Positions 8,335 to 16,463 of a stretch of DNA of 40,403 nt are shown here, one piece after another; position 1 is the stretch's first letter, and each line of letters begins with the position of its first letter. The stretch spans positions 1 through 40,403 of the forward strand of contig JAJDEI010000105.1 of assembly GCA_029259845.1 (NCBI GenBank). Reading direction: 5' to 3'. A program made the translations under genes and the position numbers. The notes under the pieces were generated by a model. The model was not told the origin of the DNA. It searched no databases and saw only the letters and a list, made by a program, of their open reading frames with translations. Source of the stretch: Planctomycetaceae bacterium (GTDB taxonomy: Bacteria > Planctomycetota > Planctomycetia > Planctomycetales > Planctomycetaceae).

Positions 8335-9282
8335 ATGAAACATCTCTGGCTTGGGTTCCCGCGCTGGCTGCGGATCGGTTTGCTGGCAACGGGGCTTACG
8401 GTTTCGACGTTGTTGTTGGTCGCGGGCGGCGGTTGGTGGTATTTGCATCCGGCTGTCGAACGGACCGACGGCGTGGCGTATGGGCAGCGCGACGGCAAGC
8501 CGCTGGTGCTCGATGTGCTTCGACCGGCGAAACCGAACGGATTGGGCATTGCGTTCATGGTCAGCGGCGGCTGGAGATCGGGCCGCGCCGGCGAAGCGCC
8601 AGCTTGGATGATGGCACCGTTGCTCCGCCGGGGGTATACGATCTTTGCGATCTACCATATCTCGCAACCGGAGGCGACGGTCATGGAGATCATCGACGAC
8701 GTGAACCGCGGCGTGCGGTTCGTCCGGCATCACGCGGCTGACTACAGGATCGATCCGGACCGCATCGGCGTTTCGGGCGGCAGTGCGGGCGGACATCTCA
8801 GCCTGATGCTGGCGACGCGCGGCGGACCGGGGCCGAGTGATGCGGAGGATCCCGTCGACCGGGAGAGCAGCGCTGTTCAGGCGGTGGCAATTTTCTATCC
8901 AGTCACCGATCTGTTGAATCTTGGTCCCTCCACTGAGAATCCGGGCGATGGCGGTCCGCCCAAGAGTTTCGTGAAAGCCTTCGGTCCGGATGCCACAGAC
9001 ATGGATGCCTGGAAAGTGATCGGCCGGAACTGCTCGCCCATCTACCACATCACGAGGCAGTTCCCGCCGACGTTGATTTACCACGGCGACGCCGACACCC
9101 TGGTGCCGTTGGAGCAGTCGGAGCGGTTTTGCGACCGGGCGACCGAACTGGGCCGCGAAGTCAAATTGGTCGTTCACCCCGGCGGGTCACACGGCTGGCC
9201 GACGATGCTTTGGGACCTCCTCGATTTCGCCAACTGGTTCGACCAGCATCTCCGACCCGCCGGTGGCTCCGATTCGCCATGA
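8335..9282 (+). CDS. Secreted or membrane-anchored alpha/beta-hydrolase (esterase/peptidase-like)
   Basis: The 315-residue protein opens with a basic stretch and a hydrophobic helix (LLATGLTVSTLLLVAGGG), a signal peptide or anchor. The nucleophile elbow is GVSGGSAGGHLSLML, with catalytic Ser in GGSAGG. LIYHGDADTLVP supplies the acid and HPGGSHGWP the histidine, so the triad is complete. The pattern matches the BD-FAE/alpha-beta hydrolase fold-3 group that acts on ester-linked carbohydrate or xenobiotic substrates. It lies 108 bp after the SDR gene on the same strand. The actual substrate cannot be read from the sequence. Confidence 0.85.
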   Translation: MKHLWLGFPRWLRIGLLATGLTVSTLLLVAGGGWWYLHPAVERTDGVAYGQRDGKPLVLDVLRPAKPNGLGIAFMVSGGWRSGRAGEAPAWMMAPLLRRGYTIFAIYHISQPEATVMEIIDDVNRGVRFVRHHAADYRIDPDRIGVSGGSAGGHLSLMLATRGGPGPSDAEDPVDRESSAVQAVAIFYPVTDLLNLGPSTENPGDGGPPKSFVKAFGPDATDMDAWKVIGRNCSPIYHITRQFPPTLIYHGDADTLVPLEQSERFCDRATELGREVKLVVHPGGSHGWPTMLWDLLDFANWFDQHLRPAGGSDSP

Positions 9283-9491
9283 GCCGGTGCGATGGCCGTC
9301 GGGGCGATCCACAAACGGTTACCGAACGACGCTCGTCTCAGCACCCGCGTCCGTTGCTGGGAATCGGTCCGGAATCGGGTACCATCGTGTCTGACGACGG
9401 CTCGCGTATGGGGTGACTGTTGCGATTGCGTGCGACTGTGACGCGAGGAGATTCATGTCGACCTTACTCTCAGGCTCAGATCGATTTTGCC

Positions 9492-11834
9492 ATGACGGCC
9501 GTGCTGGGGATTTCGGCGTTCTATCACGACTCGGCCGCGGCGATCGTCGTGGACGGGACGATTGTCGCCGCGGCGCAAGAGGAACGGTTCAGCCGCGTCA
9601 AGAATGACTCGCGGTTTCCGTCGGCGGCGATCGCATATTGCCTTCGGGAGGCGGGACTGGACACCGGGTCGCTCGATTACGTCAGCTTTTACGAGAAGCC
9701 GCTGCTAAAGTTCGACCGTATTCTGGAGAACTATTGCGCGTTCGCCCCGCGGGGGTTTCGGTCGTTCCGTCGGGGGATGCCGTCGTGGCTCAAACAGAAG
9801 CTGCACGTCAACCGGGAAATCGGCGACGCGCTGGGGGGCGAGTTTCGCAAGCGGTTCCTGTTCGCCGAGCATCACGAATCCCATGCGGCGAGTGCGTTCT
9901 TTCCGTCGCCGTTTGAGGAAGCGGCCGTGCTCACCGTGGACGGTGTCGGCGAATGGGCGACCGCCACGTGCGGCGTCGGGCGGGGCAACCGGGTCGAGTT
10001 GACGCACGAGTTGCGGTTTCCGCATTCATTGGGACTGTTGTACTCCGCATTCACCCACTATTGCGGCTTCGAGGTCGATTCGGGCGAATACAAGCTGATG
10101 GGTCTCGCCCCGTACGGAGAACCGACGTACGCCGACCTGATCCTCGAGCGGCTGGTGGACGTCAAGCCGGACGGGTCGTTGCGGCTCGACCTGTCTTATT
10201 TCAACTACTGTTACGGGCTGACGATGACATCGCCGCGGTTTCATCGGCTGTTCGGAGGTCCGCCCCGGCCGTCGGATTCGCCGATCGAGGACCGGCATCT
10301 CGACATCGCCGCCTCGATCCAGAAGGTGACCGAACAGATTCTGCTGCGAATGGCCCAGCACGTTCACGACCAAACCGGGCTGCGGCAGTTGTGCCTTGCC
10401 GGCGGAGTCGCCCTGAACTGTGTGGCGAACAGCCAGATTCTGCGGGACGGGCCGTTCGAGCAGCTTTGGATTCAACCGGCGGCGGGCGATTCGGGCGGTG
10501 CACTGGGAGCGGCGCTATTGGTCTGGCATCAATTACTCGGCCAACCCCGCACGTGTGGGGCAGCGGGGGGGGCTTCGTCGTCGGATACAGATTCGTCAAC
10601 GGAAACCGCTCCGTCATCGGGCGGGACTCAGCCAATGGATGCCCAATTCGGCTCGTTGCTGGGCCCAAGTTTCTCCGTGGCGGAGGTGAGGGCGTGTCTG
10701 AAAGAGAACGGGGCTGTTTTCTACGAGCTGCCCGACGAACGCGCCGTCAGCGAACGGACCGCCCGGTTGTTGGCCGACGAAAAAGTGGTCGGCTGGATGC
10801 AGGGGCGGATGGAATTCGGCCCGCGGGCATTGGGCAGCCGCAGTATTCTGGCGGACGCCCGCAGCACGGACATGCAGCGCGTGCTCAACCTCAAGATCAA
10901 ATTCCGGGAATCGTTCCGTCCGTTCGCTCCGGCGGTCCTCGATGAATGGACGGACGACTACTTCGAGATGCCTCGCGGACAGCGGAGTCCGTACATGTTG
11001 CTCGTCGCCGATGTGGCCCGTGCCCGTCGAAAGGAGATTCCCGACGACAGCGAGCCGCACGGTCTGGACAAATTGCACGTTTCCCGTTCGGAGATTCCGG
11101 CGGTCACGCATGTGGACGACTCAGCCCGCGTGCAGTCGGTGGACGACGTCCGTCACCCGAAATTCGCCGCGCTGCTGCGAGCATTTAACGAGGCGACCGG
11201 CTGTCCGCTGGTGATCAACACGAGCTTCAACGTGCGGGACGAGCCCATCGTTTGCACACCGCAGGATGCCTACGCCTGTTTTATGGCGACCGGCATGGAT
11301 GCGCTGGTGATCGAATCGTTTCTCCTGCTCAAGGATGAACAACCGGATGCCGCCCGTCCGTCCGCTCCGCGCGAGCACGAGGCCCCCGCGAGCGGATGGT
11401 CGTCGGGCGGGGACACGAGCTTCGTGGAGATCCCGGACGATCCGACGCCGCGGCAACTGAGAATCTTCGGCGGGGGACTCGTCGTGATCGCCGTGGGGCT
11501 GCTCATCGTCGCGCTGGCGCTGGCGACCCGGTCGTTGGTTCTCTGGCGGACGATGGCCGCAGTGATGAGCGGATTGGCCGTTGTGTACGTCGGTTTTCCC
11601 TCACTGCGGCGGTCCATCCTGCGGACCTGGATGCAGGTGACCTATCCGCTGAGTTGGTTCGGATCGCAATTGTCGATGGCTCTTTCGTATTATCTGGTGC
11701 TGAGCCCGATCGGATTCTGCATGCGGCTGTTCGGACGAGACCCGATGCTGCGGCATGGGGACCGGGAGGCTCCGACCTATTGGTGCGATCGACAGCCGCC
11801 GCCGGAACGGGATCGATACCTGCGCCAGTTCTGA
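9492..11834 (+). CDS. NodU/CmcH-type carbamoyltransferase fused to a C-terminal SxtJ-like membrane domain
   Basis: Residues 1-640 are a NodU/CmcH O-carbamoyltransferase: VLGISAFYHDSAAAIVVDG at the start, HHESHAASAFF (metal-binding His), AVLTVDGVGEW, LCLAGGVALNCVANS, QPAAGDSGGALGAA, then the C-terminal domain with FGPRALGSRSIL and INTSFNVRDEPIV. Such enzymes transfer a carbamoyl group from carbamoyl phosphate via carbamoyl-AMP to a hydroxyl of a sugar or secondary metabolite. A Ser/Thr/Gly-rich linker (around 10561-10624) separates the lobes. Residues about 644-780 carry three hydrophobic helices and resemble SxtJ, which is normally a separate small protein beside the transferase. I chose ATG 9492 because it begins the family consensus; a stronger ribosome binding site at 9444 serves an out-of-frame ATG at 9455. 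DUF5989 follows. Confidence 0.88.
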   Translation: MTAVLGISAFYHDSAAAIVVDGTIVAAAQEERFSRVKNDSRFPSAAIAYCLREAGLDTGSLDYVSFYEKPLLKFDRILENYCAFAPRGFRSFRRGMPSWLKQKLHVNREIGDALGGEFRKRFLFAEHHESHAASAFFPSPFEEAAVLTVDGVGEWATATCGVGRGNRVELTHELRFPHSLGLLYSAFTHYCGFEVDSGEYKLMGLAPYGEPTYADLILERLVDVKPDGSLRLDLSYFNYCYGLTMTSPRFHRLFGGPPRPSDSPIEDRHLDIAASIQKVTEQILLRMAQHVHDQTGLRQLCLAGGVALNCVANSQILRDGPFEQLWIQPAAGDSGGALGAALLVWHQLLGQPRTCGAAGGASSSDTDSSTETAPSSGGTQPMDAQFGSLLGPSFSVAEVRACLKENGAVFYELPDERAVSERTARLLADEKVVGWMQGRMEFGPRALGSRSILADARSTDMQRVLNLKIKFRESFRPFAPAVLDEWTDDYFEMPRGQRSPYMLLVADVARARRKEIPDDSEPHGLDKLHVSRSEIPAVTHVDDSARVQSVDDVRHPKFAALLRAFNEATGCPLVINTSFNVRDEPIVCTPQDAYACFMATGMDALVIESFLLLKDEQPDAARPSAPREHEAPASGWSSGGDTSFVEIPDDPTPRQLRIFGGGLVVIAVGLLIVALALATRSLVLWRTMAAVMSGLAVVYVGFPSLRRSILRTWMQVTYPLSWFGSQLSMALSYYLVLSPIGFCMRLFGRDPMLRHGDREAPTYWCDRQPPPERDRYLRQF

Positions 11835-11865
11835 TCGCGGCTGTGGCCCTTGCCAATGTGTACTC

Positions 11866-11962
11866 AAACACCCGGTGTCTCAAAACAGCAACAACGCGAA
11901 GAATTTGATTTCAGAGGTTTACGTCCCCAATAGTTCGCGAGATATTGAGACACCGGGTGCTT
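11866..11962 (+). repeat. 97-bp MITE-like element, copy 1
   Basis: The element has near-perfect terminal inverted repeats, ACACCCGGTGTCTCA at the left and TGAGACACCGGGTG at the right. The reverse complement of 31301-31397 aligns with it along the full 97 bp without a gap, about 70 positions identical by hand count, with the ends best conserved. It encodes no protein. It sits between the carbamoyltransferase stop and the DUF5989 start, and so splits what is otherwise a compact two-gene unit. Confidence 0.75.
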
Positions 11963-12034
11963 CCGCCGAAACGCGGGCGAACTCATCGTGTTATGCTTTC
12001 GTGTGATCCGTCCCCGTGATATGGAGCCGTTCCT

Positions 12035-12268
12035 TTGTCCGACCGACCTGACAACGAGCCACAACCGCGAGAGCAGCAGCAACAGACCGACGATCTCGGC
12101 AGCCTGGTCGAGACGCCTCAATTGGGGATCGTGGCCGAATTCTGGGGGTTCCTGAAGGACAACAAGAAATGGTGGCTGCTGCCAATCCTGCTCGCCCTGC
12201 TGCTGCTCGGTCTCCTCGCCGTGCTCAGCAGCAGCGGACTGGGGCCGTTCATCTATCCGTTCGTGTGA
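12035..12268 (+). CDS. DUF5989 family small membrane protein
   Basis: The 77 residues comprise a polar, Gln-rich N-terminus, then IVAEFWGFLKDNKKWWLLPI and a single hydrophobic helix (LLALLLLGLLAVL) with a short tail. The EFWxFLKxNKKWWLLP core is what I know as DUF5989, a small protein encoded next to NodU-type carbamoyltransferases and SxtJ in diverse bacteria. The start is TTG at 12035, supported by GGAG 8 nt upstream; the ATG at 12021 is out of frame. It probably sits in the inner membrane beside the SxtJ-like domain. Its biochemical role is unknown. Copy 1 of the MITE-like element lies in its leader. Confidence 0.83.
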   Translation: MSDRPDNEPQPREQQQQTDDLGSLVETPQLGIVAEFWGFLKDNKKWWLLPILLALLLLGLLAVLSSSGLGPFIYPFV

Positions 12269-12300
12269 GCGGAGCGACCGATCAGCCGAAACTGTGATTT

Positions 12301-12360
12301 TTGTGTCTTCGTGTTTTTGTGGTTGAATGACGACCACCAAGGCGCGAAGGCACCAAGAGG
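12301..12360. repeat. Hairpin repeat, upstream copy flanking the GxxExxY gene
   Basis: These 60 bases contain CTTCGTGTTTTTGTGGTTGA followed closely by CACCAAGGCGCGAAGG, which pair imperfectly. Aligned without gaps against 12771-12830, about 49 of 60 positions match. The two copies are in the same orientation and enclose the GxxExxY gene. The sequence is of the CTTCGTGTCTTTGTGG kind, which I recall as dispersed in planctomycete and other genomes. Confidence 0.75.
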
Positions 12361-12371
12361 ACGAGCGAGAG

Positions 12372-12761
12372 ATGTTTGAGCCGATTCCGGAGAGGGCGGA
12401 CCGGGCCGCGCGGGAGGTTGTGGATGCGGCCTTGCAGGTCCACCGGGCACTTGGGCCGGGGCTCTTGGAGAGCGTGTATGAGGTTTGCCTGTGCCACGAG
12501 CTTGGCAAACGGAACGTGCCCTTCGAGCGACAACTCTCACTGCCGGTCGTTTACGACGGCGTGCGGCTCGATGCCGGACTCCGGCTTGACGTCCTTGTGG
12601 CCGGATACGTCGTCATCGAACTGAAGGCGGTCGAGAAACTGATCCCCCTCCACGAAGCCCAACTCCTCACCTACCTCAAACTGACCGGCCACCGCCTCGG
12701 CCTGCTCATCAACTTTAACTCCCCTCTGCTCAAGGACGGTCTCCAGAGAATCATCCACTAA
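12372..12761 (+). CDS. GxxExxY protein (PD-(D/E)XK nuclease-like fold)
   Basis: The 129-residue protein contains GPGLLESVYE, the GxxExxY signature of this family, and a nuclease-like core: LRLDVLVAGYVVIELKAVEK supplies the Asp and the ExK pair of a PD-(D/E)XK site, followed by HEAQLLTYLKLTG and GLLINFNSPLLKDG. Family function is not established; the fold suggests DNA or RNA cleavage. I chose ATG 12372 (MFEPIPERAD), preceded by a purine-rich stretch, because the upstream ATG at 12327 lies inside the hairpin repeat. The same repeat recurs just after the stop codon, so gene and repeats look like one unit. Confidence 0.85.
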   Translation: MFEPIPERADRAAREVVDAALQVHRALGPGLLESVYEVCLCHELGKRNVPFERQLSLPVVYDGVRLDAGLRLDVLVAGYVVIELKAVEKLIPLHEAQLLTYLKLTGHRLGLLINFNSPLLKDGLQRIIH

Positions 12762-12770
12762 CACCGTCCT

Positions 12771-12830
12771 TTGTGCCTTCGTGTCTTTGTGGTTGAATAA
12801 CGATCAACAAGACACGAAGACAGGAAGAGC
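12771..12830. repeat. Hairpin repeat, downstream copy flanking the GxxExxY gene
   Basis: Starting 10 bp after the GxxExxY stop codon, this copy has CTTCGTGTCTTTGTGGTTGA followed by ATCAACAAGACACGAAGACA, which pair better than in the upstream copy. It is a direct repeat of 12301-12360 at a distance of 470 bp. The rest of the gap to 12991 holds nothing I recognise. Confidence 0.75.
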
Positions 12831-12991
12831 GGGACGGGAGAGCGTGGTCGTGGTGCACAATTGGTAACAAGCCGCGCTGCCGTGCAATGCAGCTGAAAGC
12901 CTTCACAACGTCCTCGCCGATCCGGTGAGCGGAGTGATAAGATGTGACACCGTGTGGGGATTGTCCGCGTCCTTGTTTGAGAGTGCCGATC

Positions 12992-14137
12992 ATGAGTGAA
13001 GCGTCAAATCCAACCTCCCGTCGGAGTTTCATCAAGACGACCGCAACGGGGTCGCTCGCGATTGCCGGGGCGGCCGGGGTCGGCGGTGTTCTGTCCGGTG
13101 CCGTGGGACGATTGGATGCGTCAGAATCAGACGCTGCACCAATCGGCGACGCCCCCATTGACGACGCCCCCACCGGCAAGGAAACCTCCACAATGACGAT
13201 CGAAAAACTTCGCAGCCAACTGGTCACTTGTCTGGGCGGTCCCTGGCCGGAGCCGCCGCCGCTCAGGCCCGAACTTCGCGAGACGATTCCCGGGGATGGA
13301 TACCGTATCGAGTCGCTGACCTACGAAGTCGAACCGGGGGACCGGGTACCCGCCATGCTGCTGATTCCAGACGGTGTTTCGGCGACGTCACCCGCTCCGG
13401 CGGTCGCCGTGTGGCATCAGCACGCCGGACAGTATCACCTCGGCAAGAGCGAACCGGCCGGACTGGCCGGGAACCCCATGCATCACACCGGCGCGGCGTT
13501 GGCGAAAGAGGGGTACGTGGTGCTCTGCCCCGATGCGCTCTGTTTCGAGGAGCGGCAGGACCCGGACAAGAAACTGGCCGGCGGGAATTACGAGCGGTTC
13601 GAGTTCCTTCGCTATGTCGTAAACGGCAAGTGCATGGCCTGGAAGAACATTCTCGACATGCGGCGGGCGATCGACTTGCTTTGCGAACGTCCGGAGGTCG
13701 ATGCCGCGAACATCGGCTGTTATGGGCACTCGATGGGGTCGACGCACACCTGGCTGGTCGGTCCGCACGAGCCGCGGCTCAAAGCCCTCGTCGGCAACTG
13801 CTGCCTGCCGACCTACGCGGCCATTCATGGTACCAAGATTCTGCACTGCTTCCCCAATTTCGTCCCCGGTTGGCTCTCCTACGGCGACACGCCGGAGATG
13901 GCGGCGCTGGTCGCACCCCGGGCCCTGCACCTCAATCTGGGTGAAAACGACCACGGCAGCCCGATCGAATATGCGAAGGCCGGCATCCAACGGATCCAAC
14001 AGGCATACGCCGCGCAAGGCGTCCCGGAGCAGTTCAGTCACTTCATCGAGCCGGACACGGGCCACGTCCTGTCCGACGAAATGTGGTCACGGACCCGAAC
14101 CTTCTTCGCCCGGCATCTGCTCACAAAAACGTCTTGA
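12992..14137 (+). CDS. Tat-exported alpha/beta-hydrolase (acetyl xylan esterase/dienelactone hydrolase-like)
   Basis: The protein has 381 residues. The N-terminus SRRSFIKTTATGSLAIAGA is a twin-arginine signal. The hydrolase core has YVVLCPDALCFEERQ, a nucleophile elbow GCYGHSMGSTHTWL (Ser in GHSMG), an acid in LNLGENDHGSP and a catalytic His in DTGHVLS. The large cap and overall plan resemble the abhydrolase_7/acetyl-xylan-esterase group of planctomycetes, which act on decorated polysaccharides. ATG 12992 is chosen because it directly opens the Tat signal; an in-frame GTG at 12944 would put 16 unrelated residues in front. Its 3' end overlaps that of the convergent symporter gene by 17 bp. Confidence 0.88.
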   Translation: MSEASNPTSRRSFIKTTATGSLAIAGAAGVGGVLSGAVGRLDASESDAAPIGDAPIDDAPTGKETSTMTIEKLRSQLVTCLGGPWPEPPPLRPELRETIPGDGYRIESLTYEVEPGDRVPAMLLIPDGVSATSPAPAVAVWHQHAGQYHLGKSEPAGLAGNPMHHTGAALAKEGYVVLCPDALCFEERQDPDKKLAGGNYERFEFLRYVVNGKCMAWKNILDMRRAIDLLCERPEVDAANIGCYGHSMGSTHTWLVGPHEPRLKALVGNCCLPTYAAIHGTKILHCFPNFVPGWLSYGDTPEMAALVAPRALHLNLGENDHGSPIEYAKAGIQRIQQAYAAQGVPEQFSHFIEPDTGHVLSDEMWSRTRTFFARHLLTKTS

Positions 14138-16259
14138 ACTCACCCGCCCGGTAGCGGGACCAGTAGTCTTTGAGATCGCGTCTGACCTGCGGCGTCAGGA
14201 ACACGACGCCGGCGATGTTGGGGAAGGCCATGCCCAGGATCATCATGTCGGAAAAGTCGAGCACGCTGCCCAGGTTGACGACCGTGCCGATGAACACGGC
14301 GGTCACCGCCAGCACCTTGTACAGCGGGGTGCTCCGCGGGCCGAACAGGCTTTCCCAGGCCCGCTCGCCGTAGTAGCTCCATGAGATGATCGTCGAGTAA
14401 GCAAACAGCACGATCGCGATGCTCAGCACGTACGAGAAGTTTTCGATCTCGCTGTCGAACGCCTTGGCGGTCAGCGCGGCCCCCTTGAGTCCCTGTCCGA
14501 CGACCCATTCGTCGTGGTCCCAAGCTCCGGTGATGAGAATCACCAGCGCGGTCATTGAGCAAACCACGATGGTGTCGATAAACGGACCGAGCATGGCGAC
14601 GCAGCCTTCGCGGATCGGCTCGTCAGTCTTGGCAGCGCTGTGAGCGATCGCCGCGCTGCCCACGCCGGCTTCGTTACTGAACGCGGCCCGCTGCACTCCG
14701 ACGACGAGCACGCCGAGGATTCCGCCGCCCATTGCCCGTCCGGAGAAGCAATCCGAGAAGATCGTCGCCACCAGTCCCGGCACGTCCGCCAGATGTGTGC
14801 CGATGATGTACAGGCAGGCCCCCACGTAGAGCACGCACATCGTCGGCACGACTTTCTCGGCGGCCGCTCCAATCCGTTTGATGCCGCCGATGATGACGAT
14901 CGCCACGAGAGCCGCAAGCACGACGCCGAACACCGGCTTGATGATCCGCTCTGATTTCGCCAATTGGTTGGAAAGCTCTTGTCGCTGCTGCTGAAATGAT
15001 CGCAATTGTGCAGTGTCGTCCGCCTCCGCTGCCTCGGTGATCTGTCGGTTGAGGTCGCTCAGAGCCTGGAGGTCGCTTCCCTGCAGCATCTGCACGACCG
15101 CCCCTCCGGACTGGTTCGCCTGAAACATGTTGCCGCCGCCGAAACTCGCCAGGATGCACATCACGGCGAAGACCACCGACAGCACCGATCCGAACGGCCC
15201 CAACCCCATTTCCCGAAGGCCGACGGACAGATACCGCATCGGTCCGCCGAGGACCGTGCCGTCCGGTTTGACGTACCGGTACTTCTGGCCCAGCGTGCAT
15301 TCGACGAACTTGCTCGTCATCCCGAACAGGCCGCACAGGATCATCCAGAAGAACGCCCCCGGCCCGCCTAGCGTCATGGCGATCGTCACCCCGGCAATGT
15401 TGCCCAATCCGACCGTCGCCGAGAGGGCCGAAGCGAGCGCCTGAAAGTGGGTCACCTCGCCCGCATCATTCGGGTCGTCGTACTTGCCACGCACGACGTC
15501 GATCGCATGTCGAAACCCCCAGATATTGAAGCCCTGCATGTAAAGCGTGAAAAACACCGCCCCACATGCGAGCCACAACACGACGACCGGAATGCCGCCG
15601 ACCTGTTCGGTGAGGATGTAAGAACGGTCGGGGTCGAGCGGCTGTTCGGTCGTTCTCAACGAACCGTTCTCCGCGAGCGACTCAACGAGATCGGTGCTCA
15701 TCACCTGCGTGTCACTCAGCAATCCCCGTTTGGCCGTAACGCGGTGCCATTTCCCCGATTCCGCAACATGCACAAATTTCGCACCGTAGGGGATGCTCGG
15801 AGTGTCATGTGGTATTTTCACGGTCACGTACTCGACCTGACGCTCGCCGATCCGACCGATCCGGTAGTACTGATCACGACCCGCATCTTGATCACCGTCG
15901 ATCAGGCGTCCCTTCGCTGAGAGCAGCTCCAAATCGTCGTCATCGAGCTGTTCGGCAGCGTACGAGCCGGAGAGGCCGTGCTTGAGGAATGGTCCTTCTC
16001 CGCCGCGGTCGCGGACGTACCGTTCGCCGCTTTCGTAGACGACGTACTGTCGCTCGGTCGTGCCTAGTCGGTAGAATAGGACTGCGTTCATCGCGTCGAC
16101 GGCACGTTCAAAGACGTGATCGACCGACTCCAGAACGCTCGGCGGCGGCGGAGTGTGGAGGATCGGAGGTGCGGACGCAGCAGCCTCCTGAGCCAATCCG
16201 TCCCTGCCGAGCAGAGCGACGAGAACCGAGGAAAGTATCAGGGGGGACGTCATCCGCAT
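14121..16259 (-). CDS. Alanine/glycine:cation symporter (AGCS family) with large N-terminal insertion
   Basis: The 712-residue protein imports small amino acids with Na+ or H+. The family core is clear: FNIWGFRHAIDVVRGKYDD, SALSATVGLGNIAGVTIAM, GGPGAFFWMILCGLFGMTSKF, FSNEAGVGSAAIAHSAA and FGPRSTPLYK. Typical AGCS proteins have 450-550 residues. Here a signal-like segment is followed by an amphipathic stretch (ESVDHVFERAVDAMNAVLFY), about 150 polar residues, and only then the first core helix; a second insertion with a coiled-coil look (residues about 400-450) interrupts the membrane core. The start is ATG 16259, with GGAG 7 nt upstream; a further in-frame ATG at 16316 lacks such a site. Its 3' end overlaps the hydrolase gene. 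Confidence 0.9.
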   Translation of the reverse strand: MRMTSPLILSSVLVALLGRDGLAQEAAASAPPILHTPPPPSVLESVDHVFERAVDAMNAVLFYRLGTTERQYVVYESGERYVRDRGGEGPFLKHGLSGSYAAEQLDDDDLELLSAKGRLIDGDQDAGRDQYYRIGRIGERQVEYVTVKIPHDTPSIPYGAKFVHVAESGKWHRVTAKRGLLSDTQVMSTDLVESLAENGSLRTTEQPLDPDRSYILTEQVGGIPVVVLWLACGAVFFTLYMQGFNIWGFRHAIDVVRGKYDDPNDAGEVTHFQALASALSATVGLGNIAGVTIAMTLGGPGAFFWMILCGLFGMTSKFVECTLGQKYRYVKPDGTVLGGPMRYLSVGLREMGLGPFGSVLSVVFAVMCILASFGGGNMFQANQSGGAVVQMLQGSDLQALSDLNRQITEAAEADDTAQLRSFQQQRQELSNQLAKSERIIKPVFGVVLAALVAIVIIGGIKRIGAAAEKVVPTMCVLYVGACLYIIGTHLADVPGLVATIFSDCFSGRAMGGGILGVLVVGVQRAAFSNEAGVGSAAIAHSAAKTDEPIREGCVAMLGPFIDTIVVCSMTALVILITGAWDHDEWVVGQGLKGAALTAKAFDSEIENFSYVLSIAIVLFAYSTIISWSYYGERAWESLFGPRSTPLYKVLAVTAVFIGTVVNLGSVLDFSDMMILGMAFPNIAGVVFLTPQVRRDLKDYWSRYRAGEFKTFL

Positions 16260-16384
16260 TAGCAGTCTCCGAGTTCGGTTCGACCAGCGCCGTAATGCCG
16301 CGAGAGTATACTGCACAACAGGTTATGACGAAACCGGAGTGACGGGATTGGCCAGGCGGGACAGGCTGTTCCCGATTGCGGGAA

Positions 16385-16409
16385 TTTTCGCAGGCGTCGT
16401 TGTCGAAAA
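16385..16409. promoter_or_regulatory. Possible operator upstream of the SufR-like gene
   Basis: TTTTCG (16385-16390) and CGAAAA (16404-16409) form a 6-bp inverted repeat with a 13-bp gap, overlapping the proposed -35 box. A regulator that binds its own promoter would act here, but the arms are short and could be chance. Confidence 0.25.
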
Positions 16410-16428
16410 CATCCCGACCGCGTAGAAT
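16400..16428 (+). promoter_or_regulatory. Candidate sigma-70-type promoter for the sufR-like gene
   Basis: TTGTCG at 16400-16405 and TAGAAT at 16423-16428 are separated by exactly 17 bp, 35 bp ahead of the ATG at 16464. Both boxes are close to TTGACA/TATAAT. It lies in the divergent gap shared with the symporter gene. Confidence 0.4.
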
Positions 16429-16463
16429 CGACCATTAGGGACTTTCATACCGACACCGCCACT

